A stretch of DNA of 57,771 nt from Syncephalis plumigaleata (Eukaryota > Zoopagomycota > Zoopagomycetes > Zoopagales > Piptocephalidaceae), in assembly GCA_025201365.1 (NCBI GenBank), contig JAIXMF010000045.1, positions 1 to 57,771 of the forward strand, read 5' to 3'. The translations under genes and the position numbers were made by a program. How positions within the stretch are numbered: position 1 is the stretch's first letter; every line of letters starts with the position of its first letter. Positions 23,444 to 36,089 of this stretch are shown here, in pieces. A model generated the notes under the pieces. It saw nothing but the letters and a program-made list of their open reading frames with translations. It had not been told where the DNA came from and did not search any database.

Positions 23444-25187
23444 CTATGTCGCTACACTCCTTTGTAATCGATAGCCCATTTGATCACGTCGTCTACGTCG
23501 TTCTCGTAGTGACCATCCCAGTATTATAGCGCATACACAACCAGCAGTGGTAATGTAGAATGTATCACGATAGCAGTAATGACCTGTACATCCATCGGGT
23601 TGTTCCATACGAGCATCAAACATGGCACCGAATATCAAGTTGAACACTTGGCCACCCACACCAGGCGAACATGACATCCAACCCCTAATTGTTGTCACGA
23701 TAATAAAGTAAATATTGAATTTGCTTATCTATATTAATAATAGTGTAAGCACTTACCAGTTACGTCCAAATGTTGTTACGCCCCAGTATTCACTTGTAAT
23801 CGCGGTGAACAGTGTGAATAGTGCACCATACGTGCATCCCACCATGAGTGTAATGGCAATCAATCCAGAGGCTGTTGACACCTTTAACGCCATGATTTGA
23901 GCTAGCATCATAATGATACTCGTATAAATCACCAATGTAAGTCGACGTATTTGATATTTACGTTTAGTATAGTCGGATATGGCACCTGCCATCAATCTAG
24001 CCGAGAAACTACCCATACTAATTAGGGCCACATGCGTGCTAGCCGCTAATTGTAATCGACCCTCTGATGGTACACCTTCATCATCTGGATTATCCACTAG
24101 CAGTTGACGTACCATACCCCCTACATTAGTGATATACATGAGACCAGTACCGGTGAGTATGCCCATCATACACCATAATTGCCAAAAGTCACCACTAGTA
24201 AATAGTACTTTTAACGGAATATGTTCGTCTGATAATACAGGCATATTCGGTGTACATGATTGCTGTTCTTGTTGTTCAATATGATTATCTGTTAATAGCG
24301 GTGTATCACTATGACTTCTTGCACGCGTATCAATCTGAGGTGTCGCAGTACTAGTAGCTGCATCAGTACTAGTAGAAGCAACAGGACTACATGAATCAGT
24401 GACATCCACTGATGCTTCCGTATTAACTTCTTCCGCATCATCCTCTATCGGTACTTGTTTCAATCCCCATACGGATAATAGATTGACACCACTGCAAACG
24501 AATGCCAACATTCTAAGGAATCCTAGTGTATCAGCTTCACCACCCGTTTCTACGCCGTGTTTCACTACCAATGGTTTGACGAACCACCAACTATTCACAA
24601 TTGATAGTACGAGCGCGGATAGTCCATAGAAACTCACGGGTAAACCTAGCATACTACCACGTAACTCGGAGGGAAAGTTACGAGCCGTGGTAGATAAGGC
24701 GGCCATACACGCTGAGGCTGAACCACTACCCGTCAATGTAAAGAAGAAGGCCGCCAATAAATAGGAGGAGGAGAATAGTTGTCCGTCATACATACTAGCC
24801 AGACCATTGAAACCTAGAAACATGAATACGGCAGCCAGTAGACAGCCACTAATCGATTCATCGATGCATTGAATGATACACGTAATATAAAGTAAGTGAC
24901 CGTGTTTTTCACTACCTTCGTATATGCTATCGAATGACTTACAAACCAGCCCCGAAACGGTCAACTAGACCACCGAAAAGCGGTGCTCCTAAATAAGTGC
25001 CAATATCACCGGTAGAAGCAATGATATTAAGTTGTAGATGAGAGTAGCCAAGTTGCTTAGCAATAGGTGGACCGAACAACGGGAATGCATAGCGCGTACC
25101 AGCACTAAGATTACTTAGCATAGCAAATACGAGTGATACAAGCCGTCGAGGCTGCACCCATAAGAAGTGCACAGCCTGATTGACCAT
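23444..25187 (-). CDS. Nodulin-like MFS transporter
   Basis: About 520 residues, three exons. The N-terminal signature LSAGTRYAFPLFGPPIAKQLG followed by STGDIGTYLGAPLFGGLVDRFG is typical of the nodulin-like/Mch1 branch of the major facilitator superfamily. About twelve hydrophobic segments are split by an acidic, Ser/Thr-rich central loop (EEVNTEASVDV to about SDEHIPLKV). The second half has FTSGDFWQLWCMMGILTGTG and TNVGGMV. The C-terminus ends in an Arg-rich cytosolic tail (RERRRRRDQ). The substrate cannot be told; fungal relatives are monocarboxylate-permease-like or unassigned. The start at 25187 is the first in-frame ATG before the first membrane segment. Confidence 0.85.
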
Positions 25188-25412
25188 ACTACTAGAATAG
25201 AATAGAATAGAATAGCCAATGCAAGAGTAATAGTAGTAATAGTAATAGTAGTAGAAAGAAAGATGTTTATAAAAATGCGTAATACAATTAATTGGTGCCA
25301 GTTATTTATATAATAAGTACACAACTTGTCAGGGGAATGATACCTAACATCTACTTGGTTGCAAGGAAAATGGGTGAACACAGCTCGGCAAATGGGTAAA
25401 TGCACTTATTGT

Positions 25413-27030
25413 TTACCTCATTAGATTGAGATGATGATGATGTTGATGTTGATTATGACTACCACCACTTTGTTGTAATTGTTGCTGTTGCTGTTGCTGT
25501 TGCTGTTGTAATAAGCGCCATCTTTCACGTCGACACATTGGCACCAATCCTGTTAGTACTTCAATTGTAATGCGTTCTATTACATACAAATGTCATTAGT
25601 ATTATAGATAGATAACTATCCTATCATAGAATAATCACTACTTACGTTCATCAGATCCCCATAGACGTAGAGCGTTCTCATTAGATCTATCATATGGATG
25701 CATCGTAGAATGTCGACGTCGTGAATAGGGTTTCTTGTTTCGTGTACTTGGCTGGAAACGAGTCGATTCCCCTAGTAGATCATGGCATCCTAGGCATAAT
25801 AAGGCCGGTATACGCTGTTCTGCCTTTATTTGACAATGCGTACATGTACCAGAAGTAGTTGCTCCATTCGATGGTAATGCCATTGATGATGCTGATGCTG
25901 ATGCTGTTGACAATGAGTGATTGGCAATGGCCAACAATTGAGCTGCTTCATCATCTATGACATCGTAATGATTACTATTACTATTGCTACTATTGTTGTT
26001 ATTGTAGAATGATTGAGCAGTAGAATGATTGGTAGCACCTGATACTTGCATTGGTACAGTTGTCGTATGACGTCGTGCTAATGGAATACTCGTTGGTTCC
26101 ATATCTTCAGATAATCCATACAATGCCATTTTACTATTAGATATTGCTGATGTCGATGCAGATGATGCTAATGATAATGGTGACATTACAATGTTAGATC
26201 CACCTGTTGTCCTACTACTACTACTGCTGTTATTCGTTGTACGTTGTTGTTGTTGCTGTTGTTGTTGTTGATTAGACACACTAGCCAATTTACCATTCTT
26301 GCCCGATAAACTTGATATAGAATGTGCCTATAAGTGATAATCATCATCATGTTTGACATCAATATGGATTTATACTCGCCAGTCTTTCAATCTCTCATGT
26401 CTATACCTTGCGATGTTGTTGTGCCGATGATGATGACGATTTACTCGTATTGTTGCTACTCGATCTTCTCGTATCGGTCTCCTTTCTTACTGGGCGTATT
26501 TGATCTCCTTGAAACACTTTACGCTCAGTGTCACGTGCCCAAGTAAATGAACGAGGTACAATGCCTGTTTCCCAGTAGAGTGTCGCCAATTGTACGGCAC
26601 GATCTCGTTTGAATTGATTAGAGTGTGGACCACGTAGATAGTCAGTGTAGGGTGATTTATCAGGAGAGAACGCTACTAGTTCACGCTCATGAACCACCGA
26701 ACTAAATAGTGGCATCGATTAGCGTTGTTATCCTACAATAAGAAACACTGCTATGCAGATACTTACAACGAACTATCCTCAAAGTAGCACACCAAGTGTT
26801 CATTCGGACCTGGTTCCTGGATATCCGATGTCATGGTTTGGCGGAATACGTCAATCTCACTTTCTGGCACCACCTACAAGAGTGTACAGTCAGTAGTGAC
26901 TTATTAACTAGTTAGCATTCTAGGAGAGAATCCTTCCTACCATAGCAGGCCACCAGAATAGCGCGTTAGGATCATCGGGATCTACGAATACAATACGACG
27001 CTTTGCGTGAGATCGTCTTGGTGCTGTCAT
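25413..27030 (-). CDS. PWWP-domain protein with C-terminal CxxC zinc motif
   Basis: Start MTAPRRSHAKRRIVFVDPDD at 27030. A PWWP-like domain spans about residues 12-95: FWWPAMVVPESEI, then HLVCYFEDSSFSVVHERELVAF, the usual PWWP start and aromatic strand. PWWP domains read methylated histone/DNA in chromatin (family knowledge). The middle is low-complexity: polySer, polyGln (about 26250-26275), Asn/Ser runs. Near the C-terminus CTHC-x12-CLGC is a likely zinc knuckle, followed by a basic RRRHS region and a second polyGln/polyHis tail. About 470 residues over four or five exons. Probably a nuclear chromatin factor (inference). It shares a short (about 210 bp) divergent promoter with the complex I gene at 27241. 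Confidence 0.7.
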
Positions 27031-27240
27031 GACGTTTAGTCAACAAGGTGGACAAGGGAACTGTTCCTTCGTGGTAGGGTAACTAGTGTAGGACTATCGT
27101 TGTAGACAAGTAAGAATAGGAAGAGGAGAGAAAGAAAATCAAGTGAATATTTCCTTCTCTATCTATTTCTCTATTCTAGTCTTCAATCTTCATCCGTCTT
27201 TCTCTTTTCCGTTCTCTTCAATTGTCGTGATTCGCGCACC

Positions 27241-27632
27241 ATGAACAACTATAGCCACGAGCAATTCGAGAGAGTACCTACGCTAAGCGAGGTTGATCCT
27301 AAAGATTATGCAGGTACTGTATACACGTCAATCTAAGAAGATCAGACTATTATTGTTGTCGTCTATTCACACTATATTATATCTATCTATCTATTTATCT
27401 ATTTATTATCAACTGTACGCTGGTTATAGCTGTGCACAAGGCACGTGCTCAACATGTTCGCGAGGAGTGGGTAAAGGTGATGGAAGCGCGTATTGTACGT
27501 GAGGCCATGGCCAAGTGTTATCGTACGGAAGGTGTGAATCACTACGAGCAATGCCGTCACTTGGTGGAACTCTACGGTAGACTACGCGGTGAATATACAC
27601 TAAAGGGATTTCTAAAGCCACATGCTGAATAA
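27241..27632 (+). CDS. NDUFB10: NADH:ubiquinone oxidoreductase 12-kDa subunit (NDUFB10-like)
   Basis: Two exons (27241-27313, 27430-27632) encode about 91 residues. HVREEWVKVMEARIVREAM then KCYRTEGVNHYEQCRHL matches the accessory 12-kDa/PDSW subunit of mitochondrial complex I; the paired cysteines (KCYR...YEQC) fit its intermembrane-space disulfide motif. No presequence is seen, as usual for this subunit. Its presence says the organism keeps a conventional complex I. Confidence 0.88.
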
Positions 27633-28416
27633 ACACACACTCGCACACTCGATCTATCCTCCTTATAAGCAATAAACAATGAACAATCACCATGAAGGAT
27701 TAGTGGTCAATAGTATGACGTTGTCACTCTATCCGTATCAATTCAATCTAGACAATGGACAATAGTGCAACTTGTAGCAATGATGTGATATGCCATGCTA
27801 TACCGTATTAGTTGAATAGACTATTCTAGATTGTCATGTTCTTGCATTCCTTGTTTCTATCCTTCTAGAATTAGATATACATCCATGCATTGCTTTAATT
27901 ATAGGAAATAGTCCTTGTGTTTAGCCTATTGCGTATTATTAATCTATTTCATACTCTCTGCATAAAAAAGAAAGCATATTGATGCCCCTTATTCCTTTTC
28001 CTTCACTTTAGCCTACTCTTTATCAATTGTTGCTTATAATCACCACAATAATAGTTAATATTGATATTAGTATTCTAATATAATAACAAGTGTTCAATCG
28101 GATCGATTGACTGATTGGTTGACTGGATAAATGATTGTCGCTTTCATTTGACATTATCGCCATATTAAGAAGTGACCAGCATTCGTATTGTTTATCGGCC
28201 TTGTCAGGTGCCGCTCCTCCCTCATTGCCTTGTTCGTCACCTGCTGATTCTTTCGCACGCGTGTACACACACATATACTTCATAAGTCACCGCACGTTCT
28301 CCCTTTATCTGACTTTTTGTATTCTCTCCTCTCTACTCTCTATTCTTTACTGTCTGTCTGTCTGTTTACCTGCTTATCTACTTGTCTATTTCATTTGCTT
28401 TTATCTTTTACTGACA

Positions 28417-28447
<31 letters not shown>

Positions 28448-28501
28448 TGCTGCAGTAACAATAATTATTTATCACGCTCACTACCACATCCAATATCAAT
28501 C
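27633..28501. other. Intergenic region with CAA microsatellite
   Basis: 3' flank of the complex I gene and promoter/5' leader of the PI-PLC gene. The last 250 bp are pyrimidine-rich (TCTC/CTGT runs), then a CAA run at about 28420-28445, some 55 bp before the ATG at 28502. No credible gene. Confidence 0.5.
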
Positions 28502-29701
28502 ATGTGGATATCATCCATGCTTAGTCTACGTAGTCGGCCTATTCTTACTTATACGCTAGCAGCTACCTTGAGTACTACTTGTCTATTGACTGTTGGTCTG
28601 GTACCTGCAGTTCAAGCAGCAGCAGCTACTACTAGTAATTCACTTTGTAATGGTTACTCCGAATTATGTGATAGAACACTTGATAAAATAACATTTGCCA
28701 CCGCTCATAATGCATACGCCGTTAGTCTCAATAATCCCGCCACGAATCAACACAACTCCATGGCCACCCAGTTGGGTGATGGCATACGTGGATTCATGCT
28801 TGACGCGCATTATCTCGATCCAAATAGTCCCACCGATAACATACAATTATGTCACACAAGCTGCGCTTTATTCGATGGTGGTTCCATGACAGATGGTCTC
28901 AAAGTATTTACGAAATTCCTAGAGGAGAATCCTCGTGAATTTATTGTGATATTCGTGGAGAATTTTGATAACTTTAACGGTGCCATGATTGCTAAACACT
29001 TTGATGCATCGGGTCTGACGAAATACGCCTACTATAAGAATCCATCGGATGACTGGCCCACCCTCGGCAGTCTAATCGATCAGAATAAACGTGTCATGTT
29101 CTTATTCGATCGTCTCTCGGATAGGACAGCGCCATGGTAAGTGGATGATCCTAGTGGTATACTAGTGTGTACGAATATTATGATTGCTAATGGACACATG
29201 TCTACTAGGCAAATGCTCGAGTATGATGTTTGTTGGGAAACTACGTATGAGATACCCTACAAAGAGGCCAAATATACGTGTGCCGTGGATCGTCCTAGTG
29301 TCAAACCACCAAAGAGTCTCTACGTGCTTAATCACTTTATATTCACGACATTCAGCATGGGTGGATCGGCCATTCCCATTCCTAATCCGGATGTTGCTGC
29401 CACTGTCAATAGCGACCCGCTAAAGAATCATATTGAATTGTGTAGAACGCAGCAGAGTGGCGTGATGCCCAATTTCATTGCTGTCGATTTCTACGAACAA
29501 GGTGACACGCTAAAACTAGTGGCTCAACTTAACGGCGTCAATTACACAGGTAATGGCGGTACGAAACAATCAACTAATCCAAGTACATCTATGGCCACCT
29601 CTTATATGAGCACCAATGCCATGACTATTGCTATTACGAGTGTATTGAGTTGGTTCACCATTATTATGGCAAGTAATATGTCGTTGTTATCATGGCTATA
29701 G
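28502..29701 (+). CDS. Secreted, probably GPI-anchored PI-PLC X-domain protein
   Basis: Two exons joined by a GTAAGT...CTAG intron (about 29138-29209); about 375 residues. N-terminal signal peptide (hydrophobic LAATLSTTCLLTVGLVPAVQA). The X domain follows: ITFATAHNAYA (first catalytic His), GIRGFMLDAH (second His), REFIVIFVENF, and KRVMFLFDRL. Paired cysteines suggest disulfides. The C-terminus has a Thr/Ser-rich spacer and a terminal hydrophobic segment (FTIIMASNMSLLSWL) fitting GPI anchoring. Such proteins are atypical phospholipase C-like enzymes of the cell surface; the substrate is unproven. Alternative start at the second ATG (SSM). Confidence 0.85.
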
Positions 29702-29892
29702 CATCGATTCATATCTCACCTTTATTCTATTTTATTTCCATTATTATATGACTGATGATTCTAAATGACTTTACGAGTCATGATATCAGTTAATCTATTG
29801 ATATTTATGAATAAACCATATTCGTTTAACTAAACAAATATATACAATAGAGAATGTGTATTCATCATTAGACGTGCATATATTCATTCACT

Positions 29893-31248
29893 TTATAAAC
29901 TGTCAAGATCAAGTCCAAATATACGTGCTGTTAAATCACGAGAGCATCGTTGGAAGTCCATCTTATAACACGCGTAGACTTGCGTAGCACCCGGTGCACC
30001 CAACCAGTGTGGATCAAGTAGGACATCCAGCGGTGGTGCGTCATTTGTGGTATTGATGATGGTCTCTGCTTCCGCGGTCATATACGCTTCCACCACCGTG
30101 ATAGCGTGAGCATCACCGAATCGTCTATCGATGAGACACATGCCGCGTGTCCAGTTACCTTCTGTCTCCACACGTATATCCTCTCGTTTAATTTGCCAGC
30201 CAAATTGACCAGTTACCGATAGTCTCTGTTCAGGATCCTTTGCTAAATCAATGATCAATTGAATAGTAGCAACATCCGCTAGACATAATTCATCGATGTT
30301 TTGCTGTTTCATTACACCATACGCGTAACGGGAGATGGCCGCATAAAACTCGGCAATGGGTGTGGCATACTGTGAAGAACAATGATCGAGTAGTGAGCGT
30401 GGCACTCTAACATGATAAAAGACTATAAAGCAGCCATTAGTATAGCAATGACAGCAATGACATACGGCTATTATACTTCTTCTTACCATCTTGCGGTACG
30501 AGTATTACTTCCATTCGTTCATCCTCGGGTGTCTCCAAGGAGGTGCGTCGCAATACAATATCAGCGGCATGAGGATCGGCCCAAAAGTTGAACTCTGTCG
30601 TTGGCGTGACATTACCCGGTACAAGTAGTGCACCGCCCAAACAAACAATACGACGAGCACGCGCGAATGTTTTCGCATCTCTTTCGATGGCAAGTGCAAA
30701 ATTCGTCAATGGTCCAATACCAACGAGTGTGATGGTATTAGCGGGCTGTGTACGCAATTGATGTAGTATCTCATCGGGTCCATCACGTTCACTAATATCG
30801 TAGAGTGGATGTGGCTCCACTATATCCGATGGCAATAATAGATCGCGTGTCCAATGAGGATGACTCGAGTGAACGCCGCCTAATCCACCTTCACCGTGGA
30901 AAAATTCCGCATCATAGCGTAGCATTTTAAGTGGAGATTCCGCACCTATTTACCATAATAGTTAGTATCCAAATAGCCAGTAATAGACTGCTGCTGCTGC
31001 TGCTGCTGTTACTTACCTACGGCCACTACAGGTCTATGCCATTCACTATTGTCGTCTCCTTTAGTGGTTCGGTGACGATGTAATGCCTCCAGTAGGGTGG
31101 CAAGATTACGAGTGGAGCTTTGTACAGTCGAATTACCGTGCACGGTCACTAGTGCTCGTACTCTTAGCTCGGGAGAGTTGAGTGCATAGAGAATAGCCAC
31201 GGCATCGTCCACACCGGGATCAGTGTCGATAATTATATCAGACGGCAT
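29893..31248 (-). CDS. Inosine-uridine preferring nucleoside hydrolase
   Basis: Purine/pyrimidine salvage enzyme that cleaves ribonucleosides to base and ribose. About 400 residues. Start MPSDIIIDTDPGVDDAVAIL carries the DxDxGxDD calcium/ribose site. Then VHGNSTVQSSTRNLATLL, HGEGGLGGV, ITLVGIGPLTNFALAI and TEFNFWADPHAADIVL match the family in order. Near the C-terminus RRFGDAHAITVVEAY. Two short introns (one holds a CTG/CAG run near 30990). Ends convergently with the PI-PLC gene, about 190 bp away. Confidence 0.9.
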
Positions 31249-31544
31249 AGTGTAGCAAGTGTGAACGTAGAATAGGAAAGAATGGCGATATGTGAGAGCA
31301 GAAAAGGAATGGCGTAACCATAAATGATTCGTTAGTCATTGTCATCAAAAGGATGCTTGATTGGTATTGTCTGTGAAACTTGCCGCCTAAGTCGTCTCCA
31401 TATATGAACAGGTTATAGGAATAAAACAAGAATCATCATCATCATCATAGTAGTAGTAGAAGATAGTATACTAGTATAATAATGCAGCAGAAACATTTGA
31501 ATTGCTACATTCAGTATTCATTTATTTATTCAGTCATTTAGTAT

Positions 31545-32920
31545 TTAATAGCGACGATAATCACGACGATGAGATGGACTACGACTACGATAACGACGTT
31601 GATCTCGATCCTGACTACGGTCTCGTGCACGATAGCCTTCTTCCCTTCGAGAGCGATAAGTATCACGACGATCATAGTCATCACGCGTGCGTCGATGCTG
31701 ATTATCATATCTATTGCTACCACCTCTACCTGATCGATCACGTCTATCATCTCGTTCGTGATGACGTGAATAGGAGGATCGATTAGGTGAACGTGAGTGT
31801 CGTCGATAATCCGGTTTAGATACTCGTTCTTCTTCATAAGTATTATGTCTATTGTTATTTGGATTGGTAGCAGTGGTAGTAGCAGCAGCAGCAGTAGTGG
31901 TGGTGGTGGTGGTTGCTGCTACTTCCTTATCATAAGCAGCTAGTTTCTCTTTAATATCACGCGCTACTGTTACAGGAATACGTGGTAGCATAGTACCACA
32001 CCATTTCTGTTGTGTCAATAGATGTCGGCATATTGCACCAATAGTCCTGGATGAATAGACATTAGTGTTCAATTCGCATAATAGCATACTAATGAATAAA
32101 ATAACTTACATAGTTTGTGCGTGTCCACCAGTCTTTATCTCCAGCTCTTCCTCGTCATCCAAGTAATCCACAAGCCAATCCCATATCGTGTTCGGCTGGG
32201 CAATGTAGCGTACATATAGACAACCAATACCTCGAATATAACTAGCGATGACTATCCATTAGATGATATGATAACACAATAATGCAATAATAATGATAAT
32301 GATACCTACGGTGAATCAGTATGATTTAGTAAACCGCTAACTTGTCTGACCGTAAGTCGTAACGTCCACAGCTTGTATAATAGACAGAATGCCGAACTAG
32401 GTGTGGTTCCCCGCATAAATGGTTCTAAATACATCATAGATAACATAGATATGCATACACATATACTCAATGTTAGTATTGGTAGTTCCAAAGATAGTTG
32501 CAGCATTAGTGCTACAAGTATTCTCACACTCAATAATCAGTTTGCCTCCATGCATGTATTGCACGGCTCTTTCTTTACTCCCTCAAAGAAAAGAAAAGAA
32601 AGAAAGGACACACACACGCACCTAAAGTTTCCACTATAGATTCACTGTTAGTACTCGTGTTATCGATGAATATACAAAGTATGCCAGTAGTAACCACTTG
32701 ATACCACTTACCGTTATTATAGATTTCATCGACTACTTCGTGGTATGTTTTCTTGTCGCTAAACAACAACAACAACAGTAAGTCATCAATGCTAATTTAG
32801 ATCTGTATTCACGTACTATAACGCTTTGAAATAAGGAGACGATTGGATATTCACGAATAGCACTTCATTCAAGTTCATATTCGTGGGATTGCCCCATGTT
32901 TCAAACGAATTGCCACTCAT
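31545..32920 (-). CDS. PRPF38B: Pre-mRNA splicing factor PRP38B
   Basis: Start MSGNSFETWGNPTNMNLNEV at 32920, then VNIQSSPYFKALYDKKTYHEV and VVDEIYNN, TPSSAFCLLYKLWTLRLT, GLLNHTDSPYIRGIG, DWLVDYLDDEEELEIKTG and WCGTMLPRIPV, the conserved PRP38 core. A C-terminal Arg/Ser/Asp/Tyr-rich RS-like tail (RSPNRSSYSRHHERD onward) ends in DYRRY. The protein belongs to the spliceosomal B complex, fitting an intron-rich genome. About 350 residues, five or six exons. The ATG lies only about 90 bp from the left end of element 2, which has displaced its upstream region. Confidence 0.92.
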
Positions 32921-33009
32921 GATGAGATAGATATAACGAATCAATTATTAATGCAAAAAAGAAAGAAGCCTGTATAGATTAGCTTTCATGTGTGCGTGTT
33001 ATTATAATA

Positions 33010-33160
33010 ATGATGAGTCAACTTTGTATACGAGATTTTTCCAACCAATTAACACAGTTAGTCATTACTTTTGCTGTTTATTAATAAATAGATTTGCACA
33101 ATTGTTAACACCATTATCGCCGTAGAAATGCCAGTTGACACAGCACGATAATGACATGAT
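33010..33160 (+). repeat. Element 2 left TIR
   Basis: Terminal repeat diverged from its partner at the right end (CGAGATTTTTCC versus CAGGGTTTTTCC, and a different TATTAAT block). Yet the outermost 13 bp (33010-33022) are the exact inverse of 41069-41081. It is the closest relative of the eroded left end of element 3. Confidence 0.7.
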
Positions 33161-34869
33161 AGAATGACATGAGTAGATTAGTGAATGGTATGAAGCAATG
33201 GACAGCTTGTCTTTATTGTTATGTGTATAATGGTAGTAGAGTGGAATAAATGGCTTACATCACCGATAGAAATGCCGGAATAGTAGAATGAGTAATGTAG
33301 AATGGAATGCAGTCAATATCGTTGACAGTTGGATGTTCTAATTGTAATATTGTTAGTGCATTGTAATAAATGAGCTTACCTGTAATTAATAATTATAATG
33401 AGTGATTATAATAAAGTGTTAAAGTATATTATGTCCCCATCATATCCACCACCGCATCACCGCTTCTACGATGAATGCAGAATGTTATGTTGAAGCAGCT
33501 GAATAGCCTTGCGACAAATATACCGCTATACTGCTGAATATTAACGTAATAACACTAAGCAGTAGGTGCTACGACAATGTGTATAAGGCCATCTGTAATA
33601 AATGGCCATATACGCATTGCCGTAGTGTTCGCGATATACCAGCTGAGACACATACAAGGGATCAGTAGATTAGCACATTGATACAAATGTATCTGTGCTA
33701 ATAGGACATAACATAATAAATAAAGGGATTAGGATGATGCAAAGAGAGGATGTGGAGATATGAACAAAAGATACAATTAAAATGTAATAGGATAGCGCAA
33801 ATAAAGAATGATTAAACACACACAAAAACATATCATTAAATGAGGTCAGTCACCATAATAGCAAGTAAACTAAGCCCTTCTCCTTGAAGTAGCAACATGA
33901 TGGTCAAATATCATGGCAAAGCATAGCTAAATGATATTATGATGGCAAATATCTCAAACACATATCAATATAGAATAAAGATACATGTTCAAGCATTTGC
34001 AAACCGATACATCTCATAATACTCATATAATAGAGAGGCTATCGCGCTACATTAACAACTTAATGACCTGTAGAAACAATAGCTCAGTAGATTATTCCCT
34101 AGGAACCAGGAAAACTTTTGAAACCTATCGTTAAACCTCCATACACCATTGTTTTGCAGCACCTTCATATTATACATGAATGCCCGCAAGCAAGTAGCTT
34201 CATATTATACAAATATATGAATGTCCGCAAGCAAGTAGCGTAGAAGACCGACACCCATTACAGGTACCGACATCACACTGAGTTGAAGAAAGTCAACTAC
34301 GCTCATTACCACACTCAGCGCTACGCTACACGCAAACAGTTTACAGAGCACTGACCTATTTCGCTATGTGTATGTTTAAACAAAGAAAGTAAAAGTGAAA
34401 GTAAAGAATGAAGAGTGAAAAGCGAAGTAATGAGAGAAGAGCGAAGAGCGAAGAGAAGCGAGGAAGCTAAGCGTGATGAAGTACTGAGAGAAGAAGAGAG
34501 AAGAGAGGAGAAGCTAAGCAAGCTGTAGAATCGAGCGCTATTTATTTGTTAAAATGACGTCGTTAATCGTCATTTAGTGGTTCAAGTAAGTATTAATGAT
34601 GCCTCATTATAAATCGTTTTGAAATTTAGTATGTCGATAAACACACACTTCGATAATCCAACTTGAGCATATCCTTGTATTTCATTTCATTTTATTTCTT
34701 ACATATATGATCTTTTTACTCGAATGTTGCATAATAGTGTTTATTACAATAAAATAAAGTATGACAACATTGAAAAGAGAGAGAAATGATATATTTAGTA
34801 TGTGCAAAGGGCGCAGTCATTATTACCATTTAGACTGCACACTATTCTGTATTGGGTATTGATTACGTC
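33161..34869. other. Left internal region of element 2, no gene
   Basis: 33190-33300 matches 6440-6570 of element 1, inverted. A tandem duplication lies at about 34165-34240 (two units containing CTTCATATTATACA ... GCAAGCAAGTAG, about 35 and 41 bp). A purine-rich degenerate tract of AAG/GAGCGAAG type runs from about 34380 to 34520. No supported reading frame. Confidence 0.5.
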
Positions 34870-36089
34870 AACCTTTTTTGCATTCTCATCGTTACTTGAT
34901 AGATCATTACATCTTACATGAATTACATTGTTCTGCCACGTTAATTAGCAATGCTCACCAAGGATTCTCGTTCAATAAAGGTATGTCGATATGAAGTGTG
35001 AATAACATACACAACGGTGGAACTAATATTTGCCTTGTTTATTGCAGTTATTCAAGAATTGAATCGCTTTACCAACTCACAACTATCGGCGTTCTACTTT
35101 GAATCTATCAAGGAGCGGCTTTACGCTGGCGACAAATTATTGTTGGCACGGAGATCAGCACAGACTGCCGTATACCACGTAAGTTACTAACATTTGGTAT
35201 GCAATTGTAGCTAAGCAAGGAATGCCGCATAGATTATTGAGGTGTACACACGCGCACTCGCACCAATTACCTGTCATTTAGCCGAGGAGGTTCAGTTTTT
35301 CTCCTCGTCGCGTTGATCGACACTACTTGATAGCGTATTCCAGTCGGGATGGATATCTCTGGTAAACACTTGCAATCACTGAGCTATGTGTGGTCTAACA
35401 CTCGAGCATTGATATGAATAGGATGGTCGTTGGCATAATACTGCTTTGGAACAAGACTGGACAGTGCTACGACACCTTCGTAGTCAGTACTACCAGCTAG
35501 TCGAGAAGGTGCGACAGGTCAAGTAAGTACTATCTGCAGTATAGCAAATGATTTATTTACAAATCTCATTGGCTGACAGGGAAGTCAAGACAAGCGCACA
35601 AATCGATCTGTCACTAGAACTAGAAGACAGTGCAATGTCTCCACTAGGCCAATTATTACAGAAATACGGTGAGGCGACAATAATAACAATAGCAATAGTG
35701 ATATTGGTTGTATATAGTTTACTAAGCAATATGCATTAGTATCACAACTACCTGAACTGTTCTTATGTGCATCGGTTAATGTTGCTGCACAGTCGACATT
35801 AACCACGAGAAATGACACTGTCCTTATTAGTGAAACGATATCATTACCAAGTAAGGATGAAGTATGCCGTATGAGTATGCCATGATAATGACTATTGATC
35901 GACAATGTAATAGACACTATGAACGGTGCATCTGGTCAAATGATTCTACGTTTATCGGTACGACATAAATGTCCTAGATGTTGGAGCTATCGATCTGATC
36001 AATCGGAATGTCTATGCAATCGATGCCAACTTGTTGTGAACAATAACAAGGGACACATCATTACTACTGCTATGCATTCATGTAACTAA
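34870..36089 (+). pseudogene. Captured C-terminal fragment of isoleucyl-tRNA synthetase (element 2)
   Basis: Collinear with 7250-8482 and sharing its introns: LIDHYILHELHCS, IQELNRFTNSQLSAFYFESI, the RRSAQTAVYH exon, an anticodon-binding helical region, then HKCPRCWSY and CLCNRCQ, keeping all four zinc cysteines. Relative to element 1 there are many substitutions, one extra T in a T run at the start, and AHQGFSF where element 1 has AYEVFSF. No Rossmann-fold catalytic part. Introns are retained, so capture was at the DNA level, not through mRNA. Whether any of it is translated is unknown. Confidence 0.72.

Noticed and set aside
28317-28559. Frames through the CAA and pyrimidine repeats upstream of the PI-PLC gene
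   Set aside because: Low-complexity leader sequence; they end at or overlap the well-supported ATG at 28502.
31538-31837. Open frames opposite the PRP38B arginine/serine tail (31502-31786 plus, 31538-31837 minus)
   Set aside because: Shadows of the RS-like coding repeat; the PRP38B frame is supported by homology.
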